A stretch of DNA of 64,000 nucleotides from Armillaria gallica. Lineage: Eukaryota > Basidiomycota > Agaricomycetes > Agaricales > Physalacriaceae. Where the stretch lies: contig JBANDB010000019.1 in NCBI GenBank assembly GCA_037576215.1, positions 1,371,501 to 1,435,500 on the forward strand. The letters run 5' to 3'. The translations under genes and the position numbers were made by a program. This document shows, one piece after another, positions 12,370 to 24,200 of the stretch (its first letter is position 1; every line of letters begins with the position of its first letter). The notes below the pieces were generated by a model, which saw nothing but the letters and a program-made list of their open reading frames with translations, did no database searches and was not told where the DNA came from.

Positions 12370-12635
12370 CACTGCATGATGGCTGGGATATGTGAGGCTG
12401 AAATATTGAAATTGAAAGATATTTATTTTTAGCCAGTTTTTAGCCTAAAATATCAAAGAGATATACACAATATCTTTTCTACATTTGTGATTTTATCCAG
12501 TTTTGAGGTGATTTTCACAAATATAGAAAAGATATTATGCATATTTCTTTGATATTTTAAGCTAAAAACTAGCTAAAAATAAATATCTTTTGATTTCAAT
12601 ATTTCAGCCTCATATATCAAAGCCATCATGCAGTG
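12370..12635. repeat. 266-bp near-perfect palindrome (foldback element)
   Basis: The left arm begins CACTGCATGATGGCT at 12370 and the right arm ends with its reverse complement at 12635. The arms are about 120 bp each with roughly 90% matching by eye, and they share AT-rich blocks such as AAAGATATTTATTTTTAG. The centre, near 12490-12512, is a loop of about 20 bp. No ORF is present. It looks like a foldback MITE, or an inverted duplication able to form a hairpin. I could not define a clean target-site duplication. Confidence 0.85.
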
Positions 12636-12722
12636 TCTGAGGTCTGCATTCATCTGCGCATTGCTGGAGGCTGGCTTGAACATTTCACTAACACATTGTC
12701 CTCTTTTTAATCGCATGAAAGG

Positions 12723-13383
12723 ATGGACCTATTCCGAACCTATTCTCAATTCAGGTTCCCAGCTGACCCTTCCCAGGGTAATATAACTGGGGCTTGCATA
12801 TCTGATAGAAAACGAGACGAGAAACCTCGCAAGTACGTCTGTTTATTTGAAAAAGATAATTCATTTCTGATATATACTTCAGAAAATTGCACTCTCGGTT
12901 TCTATTCTCAACCAAATTTAGGTTATGGCTTTATGGCGCGTATAGTCGAATCCATGACGCTGTACAGGTGGCTAACATCTTGCTTCACTTTATTAGATTC
13001 TTATTTCAGATTTGTCAACATTTTGGGCGATGAATGGCCTTTATATCACGTCCTCAGTTCGAATAAGGGTTTTGTCCCCACAATCGACTCGGAGGCTGTG
13101 CCACTGGTATTTATTCTGTATTTCATCTCGGATTATGATTCTTATCTTCCACTAGGATGATGCTAGATATGCAGAGCTCACCCGTCTGAATCAGGTTGAG
13201 AAAGACCTTGCCACAAAGTATGGAATACAATCCGATCCAACCATCGACTCTGTACATGTTTTCCAGATGGCCAAAAATAGGGCTTTTGATATGAAGGACG
13301 GAAAGTCTAAGGCATACCTAGCAGAGCTTAATAAACTTTCAAAGCTGCGGCTGGAATTAAACAAGGATGATCCTGAGGTAAGT
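12723..13383 (+). pseudogene. Caspase-like gene copy A: N-terminal exons only
   Basis: The recognisable part is the exon at about 13157-13383, after a CACTAG acceptor. It encodes the helical N-terminal module shared by the other copies: a Leu/Glu-rich helix, then KYGIQ and a DSVHVF motif, then another Lys/Leu-rich helix, ending at a GTAAGT donor. An upstream exon near 13017-13110 has a GFVPTIDSEAV-like end resembling the same position in copies D and E. No caspase domain follows. After 13400 the sequence turns to unrelated DNA. The 145-codon open frame from 12723 probably includes introns (GTACGT near 12833, GTATTT near 13108). The copy seems truncated at its 3' side. Confidence 0.5.
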
Positions 13384-13399
13384 ACACATTTCCTTCCGT

Positions 13400-14990
13400 C
13401 TTCAATTCAAATTGATCAGAAGCTAGGCCCCACATGGCTTCGACCTCTCGTGGGTTTGGTTGTTTGTCTACAATCTTATTGCTCGCTGCGGCAGCCAAAG
13501 CCTCTTCCGTAGCGCAGTTAAGCTGTCCAAGTACGCATCCTAGTACTTCTAGGCAACGGTCAGCGTTTTAATACTATGCAATATAATATTTTGGAGAACG
13601 GATGATAGAGACCCCCCTTTGACGTACCAATATGAAAATGACTTTGAAGAAAAAAAGTTCCATCAACGAGTAGCAGGCATGATGTCCGCGTAGTTTTGAA
13701 TATTGAATGCGTCAGACATACAAGGCCACGGAGTGCGATAACATGTGTACGCTGGGGTATTTTCAGACATTCGGAAAATATGAAGATTTGGACAAAAGAC
13801 AAAAGTCCGACATGCCTCAAACATCCTACGTATTCAGGGAGGGGAGCAAGCACAACAGAGTATGAAACGCTTCTGAATCCACTGCGTACCCTGAGTAGGT
13901 GCTTCTCGGTAATTTGATGCTGATCAGGCCTCCCTTTTTGTCCAGTGTTTGTCGAAATTGAAAACAAAATCAAGATACCGTCGTTCCATAGGACCGTACA
14001 GGGAAATTTTGAAATCTATCAAGCCTGTGCACCATTGGGGATCCATTCATATCTCAATGTTCAGACAAGAAAAAAGGTGACACACTCTAAGGACAAGCGG
14101 CTGCATATAGAGAAGTGCTTCCCTTTCGATCGTTCGTGAGGATGTCTATCGCAGGCTGCTAATCATGTATACCTTCTTCGCATATCCAGAAACGCGAGCG
14201 ACCGGTTCAGACTGAGATATCTCTTCCACAGCACAGAAAAACATCCCTAAAGACAGAGGGTCAGAAACAAAATTACCGAGGAATTGATGTACAAAAACCC
14301 GTGGTCGCAACTATCTGGTTGATATAAGTAATGCCCATGATGATCTGCGGGAGTAGTAGAGCGCACCTCACTCTGGTTATCCTGCGAAGACTGGTGGTTT
14401 CCAAGTGGTTTCCTACATGTGACCACGACCAGTGACTCGTAATCACTCGGCGTATCGGTTTCTTGTTCTTTGTCTTCGTGGTGTCGTTCGAGGTAAGGTA
14501 GATGTCAAAATGGCAGAATGTCTAATTACGAATGATCAGTCACCAGTATTCACTGTTGTAAGTGAAAATTGAAGGCGAGCTGATGAAGGAGCACTTGCGA
14601 GGTGACAAAGAATGTTGTTTCCTTGCCATGATCCATTCGCAATATAGATCCCCCATTCTCCCACTGAAGGAAAGAGCACGCCTTCGGAACAGGGTGATAT
14701 GCGTATAAAGGAGTACACGTTCACCAATTACTGGAAACGCAGAGATGGTCGGTACTGCCGCCTTGTTGTCATGTTTCTCTGAGAATGGTACAACAAAGCA
14801 GGATGCTCGCGAGAAGCGATTATTGAATATGCTCGGCATGTTTGAAATTATGGACGATCTGCGCTATTAGGCAAACTCTGGTCTGGAGACAAGAGTTACA
14901 TGCGCTGGTCCGTTGTTACCAGAAGATCATCATCGTGGGGATCCCAGCGACGTCGCCGTCATCCACATCAAGCATTCGTGATAAAGATAC
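13400..14990. other. No supported gene
   Basis: Several ORFs of 60-137 codons overlap on both strands (the longest is 13560-13973 minus). None has a recognisable motif or a second copy in the window. Confidence 0.35.
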
Positions 14991-14999
14991 CTGTTGTCG

Positions 15000-15240
15000 G
15001 ATATTGTTGTAATTAACAACAGGGGCACAGTAGCGAGACCTCGTAAGTCATTTGTCCAGATTGATACCGCAGGACACGTTTTGCGAGACAGGTACTATGT
15101 CCGACGACGTGACAGTGGACATCAGGATACTGCAGAAGTGCACGGCGGCTGGAGTGAGTTCCATAATCAAGCTTTGCAGAGAAAGTTTATGCCTTACAAT
15201 ATTGAACTGCAGTATTTTTCGCTGGTAGAAGGGAGAAAAT
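15000..15240 (+). repeat. Duplicated segment, partner at 61130-61370
   Basis: The stretch around 15101-15160 (ACGTGACAGTGGACAT and following) matches 61248-61300 in the same orientation with scattered changes, and the match extends over about 240 bp. It encodes an 82-codon plus-strand ORF whose counterpart at 61.2 kb is interrupted, so coding is doubtful. It is one of four segments shared between 15.0-18.7 and 57.6-61.4 kb. Confidence 0.55.
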
Positions 15241-15537
15241 GAGGAGCAAACTTCGATGATATGGAAGTAAAAGCAAGAGCAGTGAAGGAACCAGCACTTC
15301 AGACCGAAACCCGAGAATTAACGACCGTTTCAGGCATAGGCGGGGATAAGCTAGGTGGTTGTAGATGTCGCGCTTAGAGGGGCATGTCGCAGATGTAGCC
15401 ATGAAGGGAGAGGTGAGGAATGTGTTAAAGAAAGAGAGCACCACTTTCAGTATGTTGCGCTGAGATGAATACGATTTCCGTTGGTTTATATGGTGCTCCA
15501 GGGAGGGGAAATAGGCCGAAATAATCGTCAGTTCCAT

Positions 15538-16445
15538 ACACGGAGACTTGAGAGTCACATTTAAGAACTGCAATGAAGAAAACAAGCATGCTGGTATCTC
15601 CTTGGGATCAGAAAGCTTTACGAGCATCGTTAAAGAGGAATCAAAGAGTCCTGTGGTGAAACCCGATCACCCCGCAGTTCTACTGGCATACTATTATATG
15701 CCGCATAAAAAAGAGCGTTGTCATGTTTCTGCGAGGCTCCCTACGCGCTTCCTGGGTTGAGCGAGTCTTCAGAAGGTAACAACGAAAAAGAATTCAGATA
15801 ATGAACGTGAACGTCGATAGAAGCTATACAATCACTGCACAGTGATAAATTGCTCTTCAGATATCACTGTTACCGCAACTTTCCCAGACCTCGCAGTGAT
15901 ACATCCGAACTCAGAAGAAGATGCAACATTCGGTAGGGATTCAGATAAGCATATAATAAAGTACGTCATTCACTGTATTCCATCTCATGAATGAATTAAA
16001 TGTTGTAGAACCACTTCCATCCGGAGGATACCAATGCTCCGCCGAAGATTTCAAGGGACAAAAATAAAGATATCTCCTTGTATTTACAAGCATCTTGAAT
16101 GTATCGGAACCCCATGTTGACCACATATATAGTCTAGAAGCTGTGATGATTATCCCTTTTCGCACCGGCAATATACTCTCTCCGGTTTACCTGATTGTAA
16201 AGCTCGGCCTAAATATGATGAAGGTGTCACGAAGAATATTGTCTTCGCCGCAGATACAGGGAGTCTCGTTGAATGCATCGCAGCTGCTGCCTGGCACGAG
16301 GAATAATCTATCTGTAATTGGTTTGTCGAACAAACAGGTGCATGCTATGATATAGGCGCCATATGTGCTTCTAGAGCTCTTGATGGAATCCCCTTGATTA
16401 CGTCTCACACTCCATATCAAACGCCGCTTCCATACAAGCTGTCAC
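15538..16445 (+). pseudogene. Unassigned family X, copy 1 (decayed)
   Basis: This locus matches the minus-strand copy X2 at 60.1-60.8 kb at protein level. Shared motifs in order are SFTSIVKEE, PVVKPDHPAVL, FRTGNILSPVYL and, at the C-terminal side, ICASRALDGIPLIT. The initiator that is ATG in X2 is ATA here (15538-15540), and about 170 bp that X2 lacks interrupt the gene after the PDHPAVL motif. I do not recognise the family. It recurs beside caspase copies, so it may be a passenger of the same duplications. Confidence 0.45.
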
Positions 16446-16639
16446 TCCCACGTATTGACGTGGAAAGACTACATCACAGAAACGTCGATGGGTGTGTGAT
16501 GAGAAGACGAATGATCGGAGAAAGCTCCTGTGAGATTAGCCACTAACTTGCAGCATACCCGGGGTGTGAAGGAGGGACAAATGTGACCGTAACATGATAG
16601 CAAAGTTGTCGAGGATCAAGTTAGACGAAAGAGATGATT

Positions 16640-17060
16640 CTAATCGAATGCAATCTGAGAATTGATTAAGTCCCGTATAGCTCGCGATACTCGAGAACAA
16701 GGCTTAGCTGTAGTAACAACAGCAAGATTAAGATGAAAATAGCCAGGACCACGACCTGAATCCAAAGGGTGCAAATGCGGGACCAATCTGAAGACGGCAA
16801 AGGGGCCGATTCCAATCTCAAAAACCAAGAAGAGAGCCATGAGATCGTAGCAAAGTTGGTCTTTGGAATCGCGACCCATCCGAGTAGACTTCGATGGATG
16901 TCGATGATCGAGCAGGTAGTATCACTGCAAACAGATACAGCACATCCTGCACAGCGCTACGACCATAGGCGTGATTACAAGCATGATTTGGTGCAAACCA
17001 GCTGGACCGAACTTTCATGGAGAACCAAAGATTTCTTGAGGTACCTTAGCTACAGGAGAC
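16640..17060 (-). other. Fragment with possible membrane segment, related to 44.37-44.45 kb
   Basis: On the minus strand one frame gives a strongly hydrophobic stretch near 16690-16760 (VVVLAIFILILLLLLQL), preceded by a polar segment. The block near 16855-16900 (GGAATCGCGACCCATCCGAG) has a counterpart at about 44400-44425, so this is a repeated and probably decayed gene. Frames change within the region, and no complete ORF can be assembled. Confidence 0.25.
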
Positions 17061-17450
17061 ATGGTGCGTAGGAGTAGAGATTGGGGTACTGTTGGAAGCG
17101 TTATTTTTGCCTCAATTAAAATCGCTTCCAAGCTCACGACCTCGTCAACCGTGGTGAAAGGTACGGACGCAATACTCTATTCTACAGTGGCAATATATGT
17201 AAATCTGTTTCGGTGGTGTGACTTATGGTTCGACTCGAAATGAAGTGCTCGCAGGAGCAGGGCGAACGCCGAAGATGGATCCAAGGTTCAACCAATCTGA
17301 ATCTCGGCCAGAACAGCTTTAGCCTTTGCCTTGCCTTTGCCGTTGCCTTTGAAGGTCCGACGCACTCTGCCGGGCGCCTTCACACTGCAGCGCACACCGC
17401 TCCGTATCTCCTTCGCTGATAAACTACTCGTTACTCTTTGTTCGGCACAG
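16960..17450 (+). repeat. Duplicated segment, partner at 58265-58620
   Basis: Matching landmarks in the same orientation include GATTACAAGCA-TTTGGTGCAA (16972 and 58286), GACTCGAAATG (17231 and 58414), GAAGATGGATCCAA (17270 and 58446) and GCGCACCGCTCC-like sequence (17391 and 58553). No gene is apparent in either copy. Confidence 0.55.
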
Positions 17451-18240
17451 GTCTCACTTATTGAACGAGGACTAACGATATGTATATCATCTGACGAGTG
17501 CGCCGGCCTGAGCACTGATCGCTCCCGAGATCAGCATGCCAGGTCTCCTTCAATTGGGGCATTCGGAACAATTCCGGCACTCGAAGAGAATGTACAGTCC
17601 GGTGGTATGACGGTATAGGATGGCAAATCAGCCTCAAGCTTGATTGTGCGCACATATAGCAAGATATAGACACTGCCAGCACGCTAGTTCATGGACGGCA
17701 GTGAATACACTCAATCATCTTTCTCGGGATTTGGACGCGCAAATAGTAAGATTGCTTCGGATAATGGCTCAGGTAGAAGGCCTACTCGCTCGCTTTATCG
17801 TCCGTACGTGTTTTCCCCACTTTTTGACTGCATATATTAATTGTATCACAGGCAGTGCTGTTGGGTTTACACTTGTGCTTCTTGTGGATTTCACCACTTC
17901 TGCGCCGACTTATATAACCTTCAACAGTTGGTATACAGCTTCTGTGACAGTGCCGCGCACAAATACTGGGGACAAATAATATGCGGTAGCAGACGGAGAC
18001 GCCTGCTTACCAAAAGGAGTTTACGTGCTGTGATGTCGTCTTTCACATATTCGTAAATCTATGCTGTTTGCGATTCCGTCAGCGGCCGAATAGAAACTGT
18101 ACATAGAAAAGATGCTCTACCCTCTTATCCAATCAAAGCGTTGCAGGTGTTCTCATATGTTGTAATACTAGTTTATACTACAGCATCGAGGAATGATTCA
18201 CATGATCTCAACAGCGAGCTATACTCGTTTGAGATGACGT
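17450..18240. other. No supported gene
   Basis: There are short ORFs only. The last part (about 18200-18240) is the start of the promoter region shared in inverted orientation with 58.1 kb. Confidence 0.35.
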
Positions 18241-18333
18241 CCCAGCATCTTATATGCTCACTACGCTATTACATTCTGATGGCATTGTTGTTTTGAAGCT
18301 TCAGTGGAGCTGTTTACGAGCGGTGGATTCGTG

Positions 18334-18341
18334 TATAAGTA
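18334..18341 (+). promoter_or_regulatory. TATA-like box upstream of caspase copy B
   Basis: TATAAGTA lies 101 bp before the ATG at 18442. The same octamer is at 47669, 112 bp before the start of copy F, within otherwise diverged upstream DNA. The matching position in the orphan copy at 58.0 kb has decayed to a CATAACGG-like sequence. Confidence 0.45.
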
Positions 18342-18441
18342 GCGAAAGCACGCCATACTGGAGCAAAACCTGCTTCTCAGTCTGTACTCATCATCGTTTA
18401 CTCATAAGGGGGGACTCCTCTGTAAAAGAGTTTACTAAGGC

Positions 18442-19648
18442 ATGATCCCCACCAATGGCACTAGGGCTGCCGGTCCGACATCGGTTGAAAAGCTTGATGG
18501 TGAAGCAAGCCCAGCCCTTCCGAAACATTCGTCAATGCTGCATCCTTGGACTCTGCTAAAGGCACTTTGTTTTACCTTCAATAATACGTTGAGAGGAGTC
18601 ATTTACGTCGTACGTTCCTTTATCAGGTTTCCCTTGTCCCTTCGCTTGGTACACGACTAAACTACTCTCTAGTGTCATAAAACCCGCCTAATTGCAGTAT
18701 CTTATTCGTCAAATGAAAGCAGAATCTCGGTCCGTACTATTGCTTCATCTCCGTCTCTTAGTTGCGCTCAAATTTCCATCCAGCTGGCTGCCCGAGAGGA
18801 GATTGAAGGACTGAGAGGACAAATTCTCTCGCTCGAAGGGCTGGAGGCAAAGCTGGCAAATGAGTATGGAATGACCGGCGATATTGACTCCGTAGAAGTG
18901 TTTGATGAGACAAAGGCCAGGGCGTTCTCCAAAACGGATGAAAATACCATATCAGCACTGAAGGACCTTCACACACTGTACCAGCTACGTGTTCACCTGT
19001 TATCGTTCCAGCTGCCTCGTTACTTCAATTGTGAAGAGGTGTGTCGTCTTCACGTGGAATGATCAATATTAAAACTAATCTCCCATGGTTCAGTCCCCAC
19101 GCATACACCCCGTTGACACCTCCAGATTCTGGGCCGTTCTTATTGGCATCGATGCATATGAATGCAATCCTCTACGCGGTTGCGTTAGAGATGCATTCAA
19201 GATGGAAAGACATCTCACGGAAGACCTATGCGTGCCAAAACATCGAATCCAGCGTCTGTTCGGTTCCAAGGAACACGCATCATCAGACAACTACCACATT
19301 CCTACACACGTCAATATCATCCAGACCCTTGTTGGTCTGATGAACAACGCTGAAATCCAGAACGGAGATAACATCGTCATATATTTCTCTGGACATAGAT
19401 CGGGATACTCTACCGTGGGATATTGCTCTAATGTGAATGATAGCATTGAAGCTCTCTGCCCCATCGACCGCACGGAAGGAAATGGCTCCCATATCCCAGA
19501 CATTAGCGACAGGGAGATCAATACGATTCTTCAAAATATCTCCCATGCAAAAGGTCATCATATTACCTTCTTATTGGACTGCTCTCACACTGGGACTACT
19601 ACCGGGGCTCCAAAGCAAGGGGTCCGTACCCTCCCTCCCCTATCAGGT
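18442..19648 (+). pseudogene. Caspase-like gene copy B, 3' end replaced by inserted DNA
   Basis: Exon 1 (18442-18609) encodes a polar start and a hydrophobic helix (PWTLLKALCFTF). An intron ends at CTCTCTAG (18672). The exon ending at 19038 carries the shared helical module with EYGMTGDIDSVEVFDETKA. The intron at 19039-19093 leads into the caspase exon. The domain has the expected WAVLIGIDAYE start, the His in an SGHRSG motif (His codon 19394-19396, Arg where paralogues have Gly), and PDISDREIN. At the catalytic Cys position it reads DCSHTG, so the residue before His is Ser (19583-19585). Similarity to copy F stops abruptly after 19648, and the last third of the domain is missing. It is a close paralogue of F and cannot make a full protein. 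Confidence 0.87.
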
Positions 19649-20098
19649 GCAAGGGGGTACCGGGATGTCGGCCCGGCACACCGGGTAGGTAGGTAGGTTG
19701 GGCCGGCAGGCCCAAAAAAAAAAAAGTTGACCTCTCCTGTTAGGGTCTAAAAACGAGTTTTTGAGGGATATTTTGAATGAATCATGATGCAATATATATC
19801 ACAATACATTCTACTTACTACTGAGGATATGATAGCTGGTGTTACAAACATCTTCACCAATGTTCTTTGGCATCGATGCTTACTGCACTGTGATGATGTC
19901 ATATGCCTTATTAACAACTTATGGAACTAATTTGAAGTACGAGTCCGATAGGATGCCAATTGTGCTCAATACATTGGAATATCCATTATGCAGGTACTTT
20001 TGCATGGAAAATAGGCTAAAAAGTGCGAAAATAAACCTATATCAGGTGAAATGACATCATATAGGTCACGTGGAGGTAGGTAGGTTCAGCGCTGATGC
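19649..20098. mobile_element. Unclassified insertion interrupting caspase copy B
   Basis: Copy F continues the caspase frame where B turns to a GC-rich stretch with short inverted motifs (GGGCCGGCAGGCCC), a TAGG run (GGTAGGTAGGTAGG at about 19682) and an A tract. A second TAGG run (GGTAGGTAGGTT) is near 20074. The interior is AT-rich with no ORF of note. There are no clear terminal inverted repeats, and the caspase sequence does not resume afterwards, so the event was an insertion with deletion, or a breakpoint. The right limit is approximate. Confidence 0.4.
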
Positions 20099-20099
20099 A

Positions 20100-20370
20100 C
20101 AAAAATAATTAATGGACCCACTGTCTTTTTTTCATATTCGGACCCCCTTACTCTCGTTTTCCTGCCATAAGATCTTGACGCCATATGCGACAGCCTCTGA
20201 AATGGATGACGCAGGCATGAACCGTTTCCATCTAAGTTAAACCGTCACACGTTTATACGTGACAGCAGGTATACGCTAGGGAGGGAATGAAGCAAAAGGA
20301 AGCGCAAGAGTGGCATAAGAACCAATAAGATACAGAGAAAAGAAGATAGCCTTGAACGATGAGCATAGAA
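20100..20370. other. No supported gene
   Basis: Spacer between the insertion and repeat module M1. There are no coding signals. Confidence 0.35.
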
Positions 20371-20517
20371 CAGCAATCATCTTCCTGAGCCGCTATCTGA
20401 TGACATGGCGGGTAGCATGATCTTGGACTTTACTGCATGAAAGAGTCGCTTCAACATGTATCGTGTTCAGTTGCACAGCAAAAGCAGTACGTCGAAGCAT
20501 AGTATTTTTATTCGGGC

Positions 20518-21215
20518 CTACATAAATACAAGACATATCTGATATAGGGTGTCAGCGAAATCGTCGTCGAGTAAGATGATGATAGCGTACAAAGAAGTAA
20601 TGAACATCGCGCTGAGCAGAAACTTCATGATACGGTATTCTGGACTGCAAAAAGATCAGATAAGGAATTTTCGGTGAGCAGAAGGACAAACTGGCCATCT
20701 GACAAACTGGGTGATTGCTTCTAAATTTTTGGACTACCTTGCTCAACGTCCATCAATGTCCGTAGGGAATACGGGCGTTCAAAGGCTCGTAAACAAAGCA
20801 GTGCTCATTGCTGGCCGTCCGCATCGGTGAACTCCTACAGCGTCTGCTCAGGATGAGGTTTCGAGAGCGGTATTACATAAGACTCACTGGCGTAGTCTTC
20901 GATCCTTGTGGTAGGGAAGTCATCTTTGACAATAATCCTGATTTCGGCAGCTCATCAAAAAACCGCAAGCAAGCTGAGAGAAACTGAATCAATAAGAGCG
21001 GGTGATACACAGTGAGAAGCTCACGGTGAATTAACCCGGCTATGTAAGCGCTCCATTTTCGCCTTTGTACTCATTCTACACGTCAAACCAGGTAGAACAG
21101 TGGTCCCGTGAAAGAAAAATAAAGAGAAGGCACGGCGAAGAGGCGCAGTATGACGCCCAAGATGTTGGTCGTCAAAAAGAAAGGGAAGAAAGGGATTCCA
21201 AAGTCGGAGCCCCAA
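20518..21215 (-). pseudogene. Repeat family M, copy 1: possible small membrane protein
   Basis: One of three similar minus-strand units (others at 39542-40259 and 46223-46832). The upstream part encodes a Phe/Leu-rich stretch, and the downstream exon, after a TTTTTGCAG acceptor, encodes a hydrophobic C-terminus here reading SLYAIIILLDDDFADTLYQI. Paralogues read SLYAITILPDNDFAHTLHQI and SLYAIIIFPDAMYQI before a stop at the same place, which argues that this end was protein coding. No unbroken frame joins the parts: a stop occurs where paralogues read Tyr (TLYKF), and the upstream ORF has only a TTG start. I do not recognise the family. Confidence 0.35.
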
Positions 21216-21420
21216 TCACGGTGGAAGTCCTCCAGACACTGTGCGTGCACAGACCCTCGACGCGTTGGCGTGGGAAAGCGTGGGTGCCAAATATGAAGGC
21301 ATCCGATGATGGTAAATTAAAGAATATGACTCGGCCTCAGGTGAGATTAGTTGTTTGTGGAAAATCTAAGCAAGAATGCGTGAAAGCGCACTTGCAAGTG
21401 GAAGACAATCACCGTTGATT
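21216..21420. repeat. Conserved region upstream of family M, copy 1
   Basis: The stretch with AATCACGGTGGAAGTCC (21213) and the following 70 bp matches 40257-40330 and 46831-46900 closely. It lies on the 5' side of the minus-strand M units and may be their promoter or untranslated leader. Confidence 0.5.
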
Positions 21421-21499
21421 GCCTGACAGTTCGTCTATCGGTACGACGATATTCCGAAGGAGTGGCAATATTTCGGGAGTGTATGTGTAGAAAGGGTAA

Positions 21500-22730
21500 A
21501 GCAACCCGAACCTGAGTATATGCGCCTCGTTAGGTGAGTGCGAGCAAGTCAGATGAAGTACACGCACGGATAGAGGATGGTCGGACCAGGCATTGGCAAC
21601 TTAATCATCAAGGGACAATAAAGCGCAGACGCCGCGTCCCCTGTGGTGACAGCTGTCGGGTTGATCGAAATGATGTCCGTCATAGTCAGCGTGGGTAGTG
21701 GAGCACATCTCTCGCCAATTATCCCATGGCGATTGGTGGTTACCCATATGAGCTTCCATATGCTACCAAGGAAGTCAGACCAAACCATTCAGATATTTGA
21801 GGTATAGACGAACGCACACGAGTCTTTGAACCAGTCGCCACGCATCCCTGTATAATCTATCAAACCGCGAGGTTCACTCAATTGGAAGCCGTACACACCT
21901 TATCTTGGAAGTTCTCCCACAGCGTTTTATAGCTTGACTCGTTAACATCGACTCTCCAATGAGCGGAAATCCAAAGGTTCGTGGGCGCCTAAAAGAAGAT
22001 CAGACAACATGGCACCCTGGACATGAGACCGGACTCACAGAATTATCGACGTCGACAGTACAATACCTTGCCTTCTCAAGATCGATACTGTGAATGACAA
22101 TGCTTTTCTCATCGCAACACCGCCTGCCATGGTCGCCCGTGTGTACACCCATCAACTGAGCAGTATACTCCCGAGTCCCAAAGCGGAGATATCATTATGA
22201 CGGAGTTGTGTCAGTCCATGCGAGGCCGTCGAATATAAGCTGGCGCCTCTTTTGCTACGTAGATCGGCCGTGGACGTAAAGAGTGAGTGCAAGCATGCAA
22301 ATTGCGAAGATGGCTACGATCCAAAGTCTCCTGGGAATAAAAATCAAGCAGTAGTGGTAAGGAACAGTTCTGATACGTACTTGGAAGATAGACGCGGTAA
22401 ATAGTTTCTAGGCAAGGCACGCACTCAAAAGGTGGATGGACGACGTGAAACCGATACCTCCGGATTGGCTAAAAAGACAGAAAAATAAGAGTGCGCTTAC
22501 AAATAAAAACTGAGCGGTACTGTACCGGAATATGGGTGGCGTCTCTCGTTCATATGACGCGCATCTTGATCGACGTCTACGCTATACGGAGGTGGTGGTG
22601 CTAGAGTTGAGGAAATCGAAGACAAAGACGTTGTATTCGAGTCCGGTGGTCGTGACGGCGATGCTGGAACGTCGTCGCCGCTGTCCTTGATGCTCTCACT
22701 CATGATGGTGATGGTTGAATACGAAGACAC
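21500..22730 (-). CDS. Unassigned family Y, copy 1: possible single-pass membrane protein
   Basis: The gene probably starts at 22730, or at an in-frame ATG at 22706. The first exon is a Ser/Thr/Pro-rich, acidic polar segment with a PPPPYSVDVDQDA motif. An intron begins at GTAAGC (about 22501) and ends at TTTTTAG. The next exon gives a RRYRFHVVHPPFECVP-like sequence. After a GTACGT...CCCAG intron a hydrophobic segment follows (WIVAIFAICMLALTLYV, about 22320-22270), which suits a transmembrane helix. Further exons down to 21500 are likely (NLWISAHWRV near 21960, then a segment around 21740). A stop just after the hydrophobic segment, in the frame I followed, may mean a missed intron or decay. 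A related locus lies at 24.2-25.6 kb. I do not recognise the family. Confidence 0.35.
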
Positions 22731-22739
22731 GACGGCAGC

Positions 22740-24200
22740 GTTTGGTTAGGGTTCCACTCTTAGATTTCGGATACTCGGCCCGAATCCGTAAATGTTGTTC
22801 AAAGAACGCTCGCCGACCATCTCCTTAGTCTGCGCCTATGATATGCAAGAGGTTGATGCATAGCCCGAATCCAGTCGACATCTCAACAACATGGATCGTT
22901 AAGGCTGTCCGAGGCCGTGCAGCCGAAGCTCAACAACACCTAAGAAACGAGGCTGCTATACGAAATCGTCGACCCTAGGTAAGCTATCCTCCATCCCAAG
23001 TCTTTTTTAATCATTCGGATCTTAATTATCTCTAACCGTGTGAGGGACATGCACACGAAAAATGACTTCGTTACTAGTCCTTTTGGCAAATGCTGTACGA
23101 TATCGCCGACCAGGGAAAGCGACCACCGTATGCTAGCACTCAGGCGACATTGCCGTATCAGACCTGGAACTTGGGTCCTTCCAAACCTAATTTTGTTCGG
23201 CAACAACAGGTGACGGCAGTTTCATAGGCGCTCCAGTGGTACAGCCATCTATCCGAAAGAAGATCAGAAATGTCGTGAACAAAGTTTCTGATGAGAAGAA
23301 GATGTATCTTTGAATTAAGCGCCCATCATCGTATTAGTGTCCATAATCTCAAAACTGCTTCTGTGTCATAAAACGGGGGATCAGTTCGTTCCCAGTATAT
23401 ACATGCGCGGTGTCGAGCCAATAGTATTGCGCTTGGCTGAGCTCTGCAAATGCATGAGGATGTACACTACTGTACCTACTTTTATATTAAATGACTATTT
23501 ACTAGAATCTTCTACACTTTTCCTATATCTTCTTCCTTAATAAGCAAGATCGGCATGATGCCGGATTGCCATATTCCAACATTCTGAAAAGCAGATGGTT
23601 TTCTGCCATGACCGCAGTTACCTTGTCCTTCGTTCACCAGACCCTACGAAAAGAGAATACATGGAAGTACACACAAAGAAAGAAAGATCAGAGCAGAAGA
23701 CAAGACAAGCGCGCGCTACCGAAAACACACCGCGTGGTTTGACGCGCCTATTGAAGGGCAGTACGTGCCAGGCTCTTAAAATTGAATTGAAGTACAGCTT
23801 CGACGAACGTTTATCCGAATAACATAAGGCACTCGTTCACCATTGTGCGAGCATTGGCGCTAGGGACGTTATCGATAAGATAGAGAGCACCAGTGAATTC
23901 GAATGCTGCGAAGGGGTAACCCAGACTATAGTGACCCTTGCATCAAGGGTGGTAGGTGATAATGTCTTTGCCAATTCGAATTCATGAGCATCTCATATGA
24001 TAAGCTAAGATGCTCGATCACCAGCAAGCATGTACAAAGTATCAGGCGCGCCGTCACGTAAGGAATTGAATTTAGTGTGTCAACATTGCGTTCAGAGGCA
24101 TCCGTGAGATAGGTATTATGCTGTAACTACCCATGAGCATTAAACATTCACTGCGAGCTATGCGCTCACACTTAAGGGAGAGAAAACAGTCACGAATTCC
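22740..24200. other. No supported gene
   Basis: Overlapping short ORFs on both strands (22940-23206 minus, 23595-23822 plus), without recognisable motifs or paralogues. Confidence 0.35.
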
